The position numbers and the translations under genes are program-made. 40,886 bases of DNA from JAOADN01 sp049323795 (lineage in GTDB: Bacteria > Pseudomonadota > Alphaproteobacteria > Rhodobacterales > Rhodobacteraceae). The notes beneath the pieces were generated by a model that ran no database searches, was not told where the DNA came from, and saw nothing but the letters and a program-made list of their open reading frames with translations. This document shows, piece after piece, positions 15,386 to 25,943 of the stretch (its first letter is position 1; every line of letters starts with the position of its first letter). The stretch lies in the NCBI GenBank assembly GCA_049323795.1, contig JBMOOH010000003.1, positions 1-40,886 on the forward strand, given 5' to 3'.

Positions 15386-17788
15386 ATGCCCGCCCTGCCC
15401 CCGCTCTTCCGCGACTGGTTCGCCGCCAAGGGATGGTCGATCCATCCCCACCAGGAGGTCATGCTGGACCGCGCGGGAGAGCCCGCGCTTCTTCTCGTCG
15501 CGCCGACCGGGGGCGGCAAGACGCTGGCCGGGTTCCTGCCGACGCTCGTCGATCTCTCGCAGACCCCGCGCCCCGGCCTGCACACCCTCTACATCTCGCC
15601 CCTGAAGGCGCTCGCCGCCGACATCCGCCGCAACCTGACGAAACCGGTCGCCGAGATGGGGCTGCCCATCCGGGTCGAGGACCGGACGGGCGACACGCCC
15701 CATACCCGGCGCCAGCGCCAGCGCGCGGACCCGCCGCAGATCCTGCTGACGACACCCGAAAGCCTCGCCCTGCTTCTCTCCTACGAGGATGCGCCACGGA
15801 TCTTCGCAGGGCTCTCGCGGGTGGTGGTCGATGAAATCCATGCGCTGGCGGACTCGAAGCGCGGCGACCAGTTCATGCTCCTCCTCGCCCGCCTGTCACG
15901 CATGGTCCCCGGCCTGAAACGCGTCGGCCTGTCGGCGACGGTCGAGGACCCGCCCGCGATCGCGCGCTACCTCGCGCGCCACCCCGATCCCTGCGGCATC
16001 CTCTTTGCCGATCCCGGCCCCGACCCCGACATCGCGATGCTCGATGCCGGGGACGCGCCGCCCTGGGCCGGGGGCGGCGGGCGCCATGCGATTCCGGCGA
16101 TCCTGGACGAAATCCGCCGCCACCGGACGACGCTCATCTTTCACAACACCCGCGCCCAGGCCGAGCTTTTCTTCCGCGACCTCTGGCTTCGGAACGAGGA
16201 CGGCCTGCCCATCGGCATCCACCACGGAAGCCTCTCGCGCGAGCAGCGCCAGAAGGTCGAGGCGGCGATGGCCGCGGGGGCGCTCCGCGCCATCGTCTGC
16301 ACCGGGTCGCTCGACCTCGGGATCGACTGGGGCGACGTGGACCTGGTGATCCAGGTCGGCGCGCCCAAGAACGTCAAGCGCCTCGTCCAGCGGATCGGCC
16401 GCGCCAACCACCGCTACAACGCGCCGTCGAAGGCGCTGATGGTGCCTGCGAACCGCTTCGAGGTGGTCGAATGCGTGGCCGCCCTCGAGGCGGCCCGCGA
16501 GCACGACCTCGACGGCGATCCGCGCGGCCCCGGCCCCCGCGACGTGCTCTGTCAGCATATCCTGATCGCCGCCTGCGCCGGGCCCGTCGACGCGGATGCG
16601 CTCTATGCCGAAGTCACCTCGGCCGGTCCCTACGCCGCCCTCACCCGCCCCGATTTCGACGCCTGCCTCGATTTCGTGGCGACGGGCGGCTACGCGCTGA
16701 GGGCCTACGACCGCTGGCGGCGCCTGATGCTGCGGGACGGTCGCTGGACGCTCCGCGACCCCCGCGCGGCGCGGCAGATCCGCATGAACCTCGGCACGAT
16801 CACCGCGCGCGAACTCCTGAAGGTGCGCCTCGGGCGGAACGGGGGCGGCCCGGTGCTGGGCGAGGTGGAGGAGGATTTCGCCGCGACGCTCACCCCCGGC
16901 GACACGTTCCTGATCGGCGGCGAGGTCGTCCGCTACGAGGGGATGCACGAGCTGACGCTCGAGGTCAGCCGCGACCGCGGGCGCGAACCGAGGATCGCGG
17001 TCTTCGGCGGCACCAAGTTCTCGACCTCGACCGAGCTTTGCGACCGCATCCTCGCCATCTTTGCGCGGAAAGACTGGTCCACGCTGCCCGCCCACACCGC
17101 CCGCTGGCTGTCGCTCCAGCGCGAGGTGTCGCGCCTGCCGCAGGCCGACCGGCTGCTCTGCGAGAGCTTCCGGGCCGAGGGGCGCGAGCACCTCTGCATC
17201 TACGGCTTCGCGGGCCGGAATGCGCAGCAGACACTCGGGCTTCTGGTGACGAAGCGGTTGGAGGAGGACGGCCTTCACCCCCTCGGTTTCGTCGCGACCG
17301 ACTATGCCACCCTCATCCGGGGCCTCGACCCTGTGACCGACGCCGCGCCCCTGTTCGACCGGGCGGCGCTGCGCCGCGGTCTGGAAACCTGGCTTTCCGG
17401 GAACGCCGTGATGAAGCGCACCTTCCGCAACATCGCCATCGTCGCGGGCCTGATCGACCGCAACCATCCCGGCCAGCGCAAGTCGGGGCGGCAGGCGACA
17501 TTCTCGACCGACATCCTCTACGACACGCTCCGCCGGCACGATCCGGGGCACCTCCTCCTCGAGGTCACGCGGGAAGAGGCGATGCGGGGCCTTGTCGATT
17601 TCGGGCGGATCGAGGCCATGCTCGACCGGGTGGGCGACCGGATCGACACCGTCCGGCTCGACCGGATCACCCCTCTCGCCGCGCCCCTGATGCTGGAACA
17701 CGGCCGGGTCCCGGTCGAGGGGGCGGCGCGCGAGCGGCTCGTCGCCGAACGGGCCGCGGCGCTGATGGCCGAGGCCGGCCTCGCCTGA
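15386..17788 (+). CDS. Ligase-associated DEXH-box helicase (Lhr-like)
   Basis: The 800-residue superfamily 2 helicase has Walker A APTGGGKT (39-46), the DEIH box at 149-152, SAT in GLSATVED, motif IV FHNTRAQAE, and motif VI QRIGRANHR. The C-terminal 400 residues form the winged-helix and DUF-type region of Lhr-like helicases, ending with FSTDILYDTLRRHDPGHLLLEVTREEA. The length and motif set fit the helicase of the ligase-associated DNA damage response group, which unwinds DNA in repair. Its usual partner PdeM follows 55 bases later; ligase and exonuclease are not present. The start lacks a clear ribosome site. Confidence 0.9.
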   Translation: MPALPPLFRDWFAAKGWSIHPHQEVMLDRAGEPALLLVAPTGGGKTLAGFLPTLVDLSQTPRPGLHTLYISPLKALAADIRRNLTKPVAEMGLPIRVEDRTGDTPHTRRQRQRADPPQILLTTPESLALLLSYEDAPRIFAGLSRVVVDEIHALADSKRGDQFMLLLARLSRMVPGLKRVGLSATVEDPPAIARYLARHPDPCGILFADPGPDPDIAMLDAGDAPPWAGGGGRHAIPAILDEIRRHRTTLIFHNTRAQAELFFRDLWLRNEDGLPIGIHHGSLSREQRQKVEAAMAAGALRAIVCTGSLDLGIDWGDVDLVIQVGAPKNVKRLVQRIGRANHRYNAPSKALMVPANRFEVVECVAALEAAREHDLDGDPRGPGPRDVLCQHILIAACAGPVDADALYAEVTSAGPYAALTRPDFDACLDFVATGGYALRAYDRWRRLMLRDGRWTLRDPRAARQIRMNLGTITARELLKVRLGRNGGGPVLGEVEEDFAATLTPGDTFLIGGEVVRYEGMHELTLEVSRDRGREPRIAVFGGTKFSTSTELCDRILAIFARKDWSTLPAHTARWLSLQREVSRLPQADRLLCESFRAEGREHLCIYGFAGRNAQQTLGLLVTKRLEEDGLHPLGFVATDYATLIRGLDPVTDAAPLFDRAALRRGLETWLSGNAVMKRTFRNIAIVAGLIDRNHPGQRKSGRQATFSTDILYDTLRRHDPGHLLLEVTREEAMRGLVDFGRIEAMLDRVGDRIDTVRLDRITPLAAPLMLEHGRVPVEGAARERLVAERAAALMAEAGLA

Positions 17789-17843
17789 CCTGCCCCGCGC
17801 GAAGGGGCTTGCGGACGGCCTCGGGACGCGTCAGGAACAGAGC

Positions 17844-18491
17844 ATGAACGGACACGCCTTCTCGCTCGCCGGGGCCCGCCTGACGGCCCTGCCATCCGGC
17901 GCCCTGTGGTGGCCCGACGAGGGGCTTCTCGCGGTGTCCGACCTGCATCTCGGGCGGGCGGGACGCATCGCCCGGCTCGGCGGCCCGCTTCTGCCGCCCT
18001 ACGAGGCGCAGGAGACCCTGACCCGGCTCGATGCCGACATCACCGCCACCGCGCCGCGCACCGTACTCTGTCTCGGCGACAGCTTCGACGACATGGCGGC
18101 AGCGGACGAGGATCAGGCGACGCTCGACCGGCTGGTCCGGATGATGGCCGGCCGGCGCTGGATCTGGATCGCGGGCAACCACGATCCCGGGCCGATCGCA
18201 CTCGGAGGCGAGCACCACCACGATCTCCGCCTGGGCGGTCTGGCCTTCCGGCATATCGCCGAACCGCAGGGCCGGGGCGAGGTTTCAGGCCACTACCACC
18301 CCAAGGCGCGCATCGCGGGGCAGTCACGGCGGTGCTTTCTCTACGATGAACGGCGGCTGATCCTGCCGGCCTACGGGGCCTATACCGGCGGGCTTGCCAG
18401 TTCCGACGCGGCGCTTGCCGCGCTTTTCGGGGCCCGGGCGGTCGCCGTGCTGACTGGACCGGTGGCGCGCCCGCTGCCAATGCCGCGCTGA
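17844..18491 (+). CDS. pdeM: Ligase-associated metallophosphoesterase PdeM
   Basis: The 215-residue calcineurin-like phosphoesterase has every metal-binding motif: SDLHLGR (32-38), GDSFDD (78-83), GNHD (111-114) and SGHYHPK (148-154). It belongs to the PdeM endonuclease/phosphodiesterase family found with the DEXH helicase in bacterial DNA repair clusters. AGGAACAG precedes the ATG. The last 37 codons overlap, on the opposite strand, the end of the LytTR gene. The PdeM residues in that overlap (GGLASSDAALAALFGARAVAVLTG) look like normal family sequence, so this gene probably owns the shared DNA. Confidence 0.9.
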   Translation: MNGHAFSLAGARLTALPSGALWWPDEGLLAVSDLHLGRAGRIARLGGPLLPPYEAQETLTRLDADITATAPRTVLCLGDSFDDMAAADEDQATLDRLVRMMAGRRWIWIAGNHDPGPIALGGEHHHDLRLGGLAFRHIAEPQGRGEVSGHYHPKARIAGQSRRCFLYDERRLILPAYGAYTGGLASSDAALAALFGARAVAVLTGPVARPLPMPR

Positions 18492-19246
18492 ATGAGGCCG
18501 CGGTCGGCCACCTTCTGCAGGTAGTTGCGGCTGACCGGCACCCTCGAGCCATCGGCCAGAAGCAGGAACCGGCGTTCGGCCGAGGCTTCCCAGCCGCGCA
18601 TCGCATCGACGGCGACCCAGTGCGACCGGTGAACCTGCAATCCGTCCACGCCCTCGATCTCGTTCAGCGCGTCCGACAGGCGGAGGAGAAGCGCTGCCTG
18701 CCCCTTGTCCGTCACGATGTCCACGTAATGGTCCCGGCCCGAGATGCGGACGAGCGATCCGCGGAGCGCCGGGTCGAGGCGGTTGAGCAGCCGTGGACCC
18801 GCCCCTGGCATCGCGGCCCGCGGTCCCGGCAGCGTCTCGCGGCCCAGGACCCAGCGCAGGCTTGCGGCCACGCAGCCGAGCACAAGGACGAACGCCGCGA
18901 CCTCGACCGGCGACGGCAGGCTCTCGGCCGGCAGGGTCGTCAGGAACGGGGTGAGCGCAAGCAGTGGAACGGGCAGGACGATCGACGACCCGACAACGAC
19001 CAGGCCGGCCGCCGCCCAGTATCCCAGACGGTGGAAGAAATGCTGGACGATCGCACGGGCGAGAACACCCCAGACCAGCGCTATCCCCACCAGGGTCGCA
19101 AAGCAGACTGCACGGCGCCAGATCGTGCAATGGACATAGGTTCCGAACGGCCCCGACACGGCCAGCACAACCGTCAGACCCAACCACGACACGTAGGGCG
19201 CGGGGCTCAGGAAGGCTCGACGAATACTGCCCCACAGGGACGACAT
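18380..19246 (-). CDS. Membrane-anchored LytTR-domain regulator
   Basis: The 288-residue protein has four predicted membrane helices (about 15-130) and a C-terminal LytTR DNA-binding domain at about 170-255, with LVRISGRDHYVDIVT, GLQVHRSHWVAVDAM and DGSRVPVSRNYLQKV. LytTR domains bind direct repeats in promoters; this membrane-bound form would act from the inner membrane without a classical response regulator. GAGG just before 19246 supports this start; the frame is open to a TTG at 19381. The last 35 residues are Ala/Ser/Thr-rich, lie opposite pdeM and are probably not structured. What signal it senses is unknown. Confidence 0.82.
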   Translation of the reverse strand: MSSLWGSIRRAFLSPAPYVSWLGLTVVLAVSGPFGTYVHCTIWRRAVCFATLVGIALVWGVLARAIVQHFFHRLGYWAAAGLVVVGSSIVLPVPLLALTPFLTTLPAESLPSPVEVAAFVLVLGCVAASLRWVLGRETLPGPRAAMPGAGPRLLNRLDPALRGSLVRISGRDHYVDIVTDKGQAALLLRLSDALNEIEGVDGLQVHRSHWVAVDAMRGWEASAERRFLLLADGSRVPVSRNYLQKVADRGLIQRGIGSGRATGPVSTATARAPKSAASAASELASPPV

Positions 19247-19400
19247 CACCACCTCATCCCGGTGCCCGTAGCCGTTCATGCCCTGAGACTGCGAAGGCTC
19301 GACCTCGTTGCGGACCTGCTGCCGGCTTGCCCGGCGCGCTTGGACACCCGAGATCGTGGAGAACGTCGCGCAATCCGTCAATGTCCGGAAATCCTGACCC

Positions 19401-20291
19401 TCAGGCGGTCAGCCCCTCCGGCTCGGGCAGACCGTTCGTGCGGCACGCGGCCGTGAGCGTGTTCGCCAGGAGGCAGGCGATGGTCATCGGTCCCACCCCG
19501 CCCGGCACCGGGGTGATCGCCCCGGCGACGGCGCTGGCCGAGGCGAAGTCGACGTCGCCGACGATCCTGGTCCTGCCGCCCGCGTCGATCCGGTTGATGC
19601 CCACGTCGATCACGGTCGCGCCCGGTTTCACCCAGTCGCCCTTGATCATCTCGGGCCGGCCCACGGCACCGACGAGGATGTCGGCCCCCCGGCACACGGA
19701 AGGCAGGTCGCGGGTCCTGGAATGCGCGATCGTCACCGTGCAGCTGTCGCCGAGGAGGAGCTGGGCCATCGGCTTGCCGACGATGTTCGACCGCCCGACC
19801 ACGACGGCGTTCATCCCCGCAAGCGATCCGTGCAGATCGCGGAGCAGCATCAGGCAGCCGAGCGGGGTGCAGGGCACCATGCTCTTCTGCCCGGTCGCCA
19901 GAAGCCCGACATTCGAGATGTGAAACCCGTCCACATCCTTCACGGGGTCGATGGAGTTGATGACAAGTTCAGAGTTCAGATGAGACGGCAGCGGCAACTG
20001 GACGAGAATGCCATGAACCTGCGGATCGGCATTGAGCCTGCGGACGAGCGCCAGAAGATCGGCCTCGGACGTGGTCGCGGGCAGCTTGTGTTCGAAACTG
20101 GCCATTCCCGCCTCGACGGTCTGCCTGCCCTTGTTGCGGACATAGACCTCGGACGCCGGATCTTCGCCCACCAGCACGACGGCCAGACCGGGCACCAGCC
20201 CGTGCTGCATCCTCAGCCGGGCGACATGGTCGGCCACCTTCGCGCGGACGGTTGCCGCAAAGGCCTTCCCGTCAATGATCCTCGCCGTCAT
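19401..20291 (-). CDS. folD: Methylene-THF dehydrogenase/cyclohydrolase FolD
   Basis: This 296-residue bifunctional enzyme interconverts 5,10-methylene-, methenyl- and 10-formyl-tetrahydrofolate with NADP. Visible motifs are SEVYVRNKG (Tyr50, catalytic Lys54), HGILVQLPLPSHL, DVDGFH, the nucleotide-binding VVVGRSNIVGKP and TPVPGGVGPMTIA near the end. It completes a one-carbon path with fhs nearby. Its ATG overlaps the stop of the upstream chorismate mutase gene by four bases (ATGA), so the two are translated together. Confidence 0.97.
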   Translation of the reverse strand: MTARIIDGKAFAATVRAKVADHVARLRMQHGLVPGLAVVLVGEDPASEVYVRNKGRQTVEAGMASFEHKLPATTSEADLLALVRRLNADPQVHGILVQLPLPSHLNSELVINSIDPVKDVDGFHISNVGLLATGQKSMVPCTPLGCLMLLRDLHGSLAGMNAVVVGRSNIVGKPMAQLLLGDSCTVTIAHSRTRDLPSVCRGADILVGAVGRPEMIKGDWVKPGATVIDVGINRIDAGGRTRIVGDVDFASASAVAGAITPVPGGVGPMTIACLLANTLTAACRTNGLPEPEGLTA

Positions 20292-20608
20292 TCCTGATGG
20301 TCCTTCCGCAGGTTGTCGGGCCCGAGCGACGCCTCTTCGCGCGCGATGGACCAGTCGATGAGCCGCCGCCAGAGCTTTTCGACCAGATCGGGCGGCAGGT
20401 TGTGGGTCACGGCATGACGGCGGACGTTCTGCACCACCTGCTCCACCCGCGCCTCGATCCGTGCCGGAAGGTCGAGCCCCGCCTTCAGTTCCACCGCCCG
20501 GTCGATGTAGCAGGCGCGCTCGGCAAAGAGCCGCACCAGCGCCTCGTCGACGCGGTCGATCTCGGCCCGAAGCTCGGCCATGGTGGTGCAGTCTTTCGGC
20601 GCTCTCAT
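20288..20608 (-). CDS. AroQ-type chorismate mutase
   Basis: The 106-residue all-helical enzyme converts chorismate to prephenate for Phe/Tyr synthesis. The family pattern is clear: ELRAEIDRVDEALVRLFAERACYIDRAVELKA, then ARIEARVEQVVQNVRRHA and EKLWRRLIDWSIAREE. The start at 20608 has GGGGAG nine bases upstream; the frame is open a little further but without support. It overlaps folD by four bases and lies between it and fhs. The placement in a one-carbon gene group has no metabolic explanation visible here. Confidence 0.9.
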   Translation of the reverse strand: MRAPKDCTTMAELRAEIDRVDEALVRLFAERACYIDRAVELKAGLDLPARIEARVEQVVQNVRRHAVTHNLPPDLVEKLWRRLIDWSIAREEASLGPDNLRKDHQE

Positions 20609-20629
20609 GCCTGATGCTCCCCGCAAGGA

Positions 20630-20653
20630 CGCCGCCTGATTAGCGCGGCGGCG
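20630..20653 (-). terminator. Hairpin between fhs and chorismate mutase
   Basis: CGCCGCC (20630-20636) pairs with GGCGGCG (20647-20653) over a ten-base loop, 25 bases after the fhs stop on the minus strand. There is no T tract, so termination is uncertain; it may only reduce readthrough. Confidence 0.4.
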
Positions 20654-20677
20654 CCCCATGGGCAACGCGGCCTTCTG

Positions 20678-22354
20678 TCAGAACAGCCCCTCGACATGGC
20701 CTTCGGCGTTGAGCTTGATGACTTCCGCCGACGGCACCTTGGGCAGGCCGGGCATCGTCATGATCTCGCCGCAGATCACCACGACAAAGCCCGCACCGGC
20801 CGACAGCCTCACCTCGCGCACCGGCACCGAATGGCCCGTCGGCGCGCCGCGGACATTCGGGTCGGTGGTGAAGCTGTACTGGGTCTTGGCCATGCAGATG
20901 GGCAGATGGCCGTAGCCCTCGGCCTCCCAGGCCTTGAGCTGGTCGCGGATCGACTTGTCGGCGATCACCTCGTCGGCATGGTAGATGCGCTTGGCGATGG
21001 TCTCGATCTTCTGGAAGAGCGGCATCTCGTCGGGGTAGAGCGGTGCGAAGTTGGCGCTCCCGCCCTCGGCGAGCGCGACGACCTTCCTCGCCAGGTCCTC
21101 GATCCCGGCCGAGCCCTGCGCCCAGTGCTTGCAGAGGATCGCCTCGGCGCCCTGCTCGGCCACGTAGGCCTTCACCGCCGCGATTTCGGCGTCGGTGTCG
21201 CTGTAGAAGTGGTTGATCGCCACGACGACCGGCACGCCGAAGCTCTTCACGTTGGCGATGTGGCGGCCGAGGTTCGGGCAGCCCTTCTTTACGGCATCGA
21301 CGTTTTCCGCGCCGAGGTCGGCCTTGGCGACGCCCCCGTTCATCTTCATCGCGCGCACCGTCGCGACGATCACGGCGGCGGCGGGCTTCAGGCCGGCCTT
21401 GCGGCACTTGATGTCGAAGAACTTCTCGGCCCCGAGGTCGGCCCCGAACCCCGCCTCCGTCACCACATACTCGCCGAGCTTCAGCGCGGTGGTGGTGGCG
21501 ATGACCGAGTTGCAGCCATGCGCGATGTTGGCGAAGGGGCCGCCATGGACGAAGGCCGGGTTGTTTTCCAGCGTCTGCACCAGGTTCGGCTGCATCGCGT
21601 CCTTCAGCAGCACCGTCATCGCGCCGTCGGCCCTGAGGTCGCGGCAGTAGATCGGGGTCTTGTCGCGGCGGTAGGCCACCACGATGTCGCCCAGACGCTT
21701 CTGGAGGTCCTTGAGATCCCTGGACAGGCAGAGGATCGCCATGACTTCCGAGGCGACCGTGATGTCGAAGCCCGTCTGGCGCGGGAAGCCGTTCGACACG
21801 CCGCCAAGGCTGACGACGATGTCGCGGAGCGCGCGGTCGTTCATGTCCATCACCCGGCGCCAGACGATGCGGCGGGCGTCGATGTCGAGCTCGTTGCCCC
21901 AGTAGATGTGGTTGTCGATCATCGCGCTGAGAAGGTTGTGCGCGCTGGTGATCGCGTGGAAGTCGCCGGTGAAGTGGAGGTTCATCTCCTCCATCGGGAC
22001 GACCTGCGCGTAACCTCCGCCCGCCGCGCCGCCCTTCATCCCGAAGTTGGGCCCGAGCGAGGCTTCGCGGATGCAGACGATGGCCTTCCTGCCGATCCGG
22101 TTCAGGCCGTCGCCGAGACCCACGGTCGTCGTCGTCTTGCCCTCGCCCGCCGGCGTCGGATTGATCGCGGTGACGAGGATCAGCTTGCCGTCCTTCCTGC
22201 CCCGGAGCGAGGCGATGAACTCCTGCCCGACCTTGGCCTTGTCGTGGCCATAGGGAAGCAGATGCTCGGCCGGGATGCCCAAGCCGGCGCCGACCTCCAT
22301 GATCGGCTTCTTCCTGGCCTCGCGGGCAATCTCGATATCGGTCTTGACGGCCAT
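20678..22354 (-). CDS. fhs: Formate-tetrahydrofolate ligase
   Basis: The 558-residue enzyme joins formate and tetrahydrofolate to 10-formyl-THF using ATP in the cytoplasm. Motifs seen are PTPAGEGKTTTTVGLGDGLN (P-loop at 66-75), RIGRKAIVCIREASLGPNFGMKGGAAGGGYAQV, LHFTGDFHAI and, near the end, RGAPTGHSVPVREVRLSAGAGF (split as in the family). Length matches the family. With folD two genes away it supplies or uses one-carbon units. The 173-base gap before it on the minus strand must hold its promoter. Confidence 0.97.
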   Translation of the reverse strand: MAVKTDIEIAREARKKPIMEVGAGLGIPAEHLLPYGHDKAKVGQEFIASLRGRKDGKLILVTAINPTPAGEGKTTTTVGLGDGLNRIGRKAIVCIREASLGPNFGMKGGAAGGGYAQVVPMEEMNLHFTGDFHAITSAHNLLSAMIDNHIYWGNELDIDARRIVWRRVMDMNDRALRDIVVSLGGVSNGFPRQTGFDITVASEVMAILCLSRDLKDLQKRLGDIVVAYRRDKTPIYCRDLRADGAMTVLLKDAMQPNLVQTLENNPAFVHGGPFANIAHGCNSVIATTTALKLGEYVVTEAGFGADLGAEKFFDIKCRKAGLKPAAAVIVATVRAMKMNGGVAKADLGAENVDAVKKGCPNLGRHIANVKSFGVPVVVAINHFYSDTDAEIAAVKAYVAEQGAEAILCKHWAQGSAGIEDLARKVVALAEGGSANFAPLYPDEMPLFQKIETIAKRIYHADEVIADKSIRDQLKAWEAEGYGHLPICMAKTQYSFTTDPNVRGAPTGHSVPVREVRLSAGAGFVVVICGEIMTMPGLPKVPSAEVIKLNAEGHVEGLF

Positions 22355-22527
22355 CTGACGGTCTCCCTGTGGGCGCTGAGGCCCCGTTTCGTCTTCGCCC
22401 CGGTGATACTTCTCGCATGTCGCGTGCAGGTGAACGTTTCCGACATTCCCCGGTCGGAATCGCCAGACCGTGCGCTACGGTCCGAGGCCATGGATTTCCT
22501 AGTCCATAACGGCGATGACTGGAATGT

Positions 22528-23136
22528 TCATTCCGCCGCCTCCGCGCGCGCCCTGTCCAGATGCGCCCAGGCCCTCTGGTCCGGCACATGCAGCCGCACG
22601 CCCGACCCGACGCGGAAGGTGCCCTCGCGCTCGACCCAGGCGGTGACGCCGCGGCGGCCCTCGGCGGCGGGCTTGAATTTCGGCCCGAAACCGGGATGGC
22701 CCGCGTCCACCGACCGGCCTGCGAGCGTGCAGGGCCGGTTCTGCATGTCGATGGCCAGTGTCGCACCCCCGTCCGCCTGAAGGCGCGACGAGGGGGGAAC
22801 ATGGCTGAAGTCGGGGATGCCCATCACCACCATCGTCGCCCCGAGGAGCGCAGGGTCGAACGAGAGCAGCCCCATGCCGGCGGCGATCAGATCGAGTTCC
22901 TCCTGCGACAGGATGCTGAACTGCCGCACGTTCCGGATCTCGGTCCCCTTGGGGTGCTGCGCGACGACCCGGCTGTCCGACGCCCGCGTCAGGCCGCCAT
23001 GCGCCTCGCCCTCGGGGCCGGCGAACGTGGCGCGCACCTCGTCCAGGGGTGCCGACGCCAGTGCGGCGCGCCGGTCGGCCACCCGGCCGAGCCAGACGAT
23101 CGTTCCGGTGAAGCGGGTCGGGATCAGGGCAGGCAT
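22528..23136 (-). CDS. MOSC-domain protein
   Basis: The 202-residue protein fits a stand-alone MOSC domain (molybdenum cofactor sulfurase C-terminal family): EAHGGLTRASDSRVV near residues 45-60, QFSILSQEELDLI, NRPC with the conserved Cys at about 137, and GRRGVTAWVEREGTFRVGSGVRLHVP near the end. MOSC proteins bind sulfur or molybdenum cofactor and take part in sulfur transfer or reduction of N-hydroxylated compounds; the exact substrate cannot be read here. It follows the methyltransferase gene by 13 bases in the ftsH unit. Confidence 0.82.
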   Translation of the reverse strand: MPALIPTRFTGTIVWLGRVADRRAALASAPLDEVRATFAGPEGEAHGGLTRASDSRVVAQHPKGTEIRNVRQFSILSQEELDLIAAGMGLLSFDPALLGATMVVMGIPDFSHVPPSSRLQADGGATLAIDMQNRPCTLAGRSVDAGHPGFGPKFKPAAEGRRGVTAWVEREGTFRVGSGVRLHVPDQRAWAHLDRARAEAAE

Positions 23137-23149
23137 CGGCTCGCTCCCG

Positions 23150-23953
23150 TCAGGCGGCGGGCGGTCGGCCCGGCGCGACGACCGTAAAAAAGAGCCGCCG
23201 GAAGGGGAAGAGAACCGAGCCGTCCGCCTCGGCCGGATAGGCCGCCGCGAGCGCCGCGTCGTAGCGCCGGGTGAATGCCCCAGCCTCCTCTTCAGTCATC
23301 GGATCAAGATAGGGCCGCATCGCGGTCGGCCCGGTGAACGCCCGGACAGGGTGCCCGTTCCCAACCGGCTCCAGCCGCTGGACATACTCGGTCTCCCACA
23401 CGGTCACCTCGCCGAAGGGTGCCAGCATCCGCGCATAGTCGACCGGGGCAGCCACCGGCGGCACCCATCCCGAAAGGTCGAAACGGTCGGGGAACGTGTC
23501 GGCGGCGATGTCGCGCAGAAACCTGTGCGACGGCGCGCCGAACTGCCGGGGCATCTGGACGGCGATCGTGCCGCCGGCGACCAGCAGGCGCACCAGCCGC
23601 GGCAGCACCCGGTCGTGATCCGGAACCCAGTGCAGCGCGGCGTTCGAGAAGATGAGCGCCACGGGGCCGGAGGGGCGCCAGGCCGCCGCGTCCTCGCAGG
23701 ACAGCCGGTCGTAGACGCCGGTTGCCGCCGCCTCGGCAAGCATGGCGGGCGAGGTATCGACACCCTCAAGGCCCCGGCCCGGCCAACGGCTCCTCAGAAC
23801 CGGCCCGACCGCGCCCGCGCCGCAGCCGAGATCCGCGACCGCCCCCTCGGGCAGGTCTCGGATGCCCGCCAGAAGATCGAGCGCGGGGCGCAAACGGAGA
23901 CCCCGGAACCGGCCGTAGGCTCCGGGGTCCCAGTCCCTGTCACCTGTCGCCAT
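23150..23953 (-). CDS. tam: Trans-aconitate methyltransferase-like protein
   Basis: The 267-residue class I SAM-dependent methyltransferase has the binding motif VADLGCGAGAVGPVL at about 38-52, an acidic GVDTSPAML, and the Tam-like stretch FSNAALHWVPDHDRVLPRLVRLL followed by GGTIAVQMP. It also starts like Tam (DWDPGAYGRF...RPALDLL). Tam methylates trans-aconitate, an inhibitor of the TCA cycle; close homologues with other substrates exist. The start lies one base after the ftsH stop, so the two are co-translated. Confidence 0.8.
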   Translation of the reverse strand: MATGDRDWDPGAYGRFRGLRLRPALDLLAGIRDLPEGAVADLGCGAGAVGPVLRSRWPGRGLEGVDTSPAMLAEAAATGVYDRLSCEDAAAWRPSGPVALIFSNAALHWVPDHDRVLPRLVRLLVAGGTIAVQMPRQFGAPSHRFLRDIAADTFPDRFDLSGWVPPVAAPVDYARMLAPFGEVTVWETEYVQRLEPVGNGHPVRAFTGPTAMRPYLDPMTEEEAGAFTRRYDAALAAAYPAEADGSVLFPFRRLFFTVVAPGRPPAA

Positions 23954-23954
23954 G

Positions 23955-25868
<1,914 letters not shown>

Positions 25869-25943
25869 GGAAAATCCTCCGTACGCGGGCCACCGGCGCA
25901 GTCGCCGGGCCCCAGGGTGAAGATAGACATTCGCGGCGCAGGT

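Noticed and set aside
15896..17701. Long minus-strand open frame opposite the DEXH helicase
   Set aside because: The plus strand encodes all helicase motifs; the other strand has no recognisable domain or start.
22490..22507. ATGGA/TCCAT inverted repeat after the MOSC gene as terminator
   Set aside because: Only five base pairs, AT-rich, and no T tract.
20696..22780. Long plus-strand open frame (694 codons) opposite fhs
   Set aside because: It is antisense to the clear fhs gene, shows no motif, and is His/Arg/Asp-rich as expected from the mirror frame of high-GC coding DNA.
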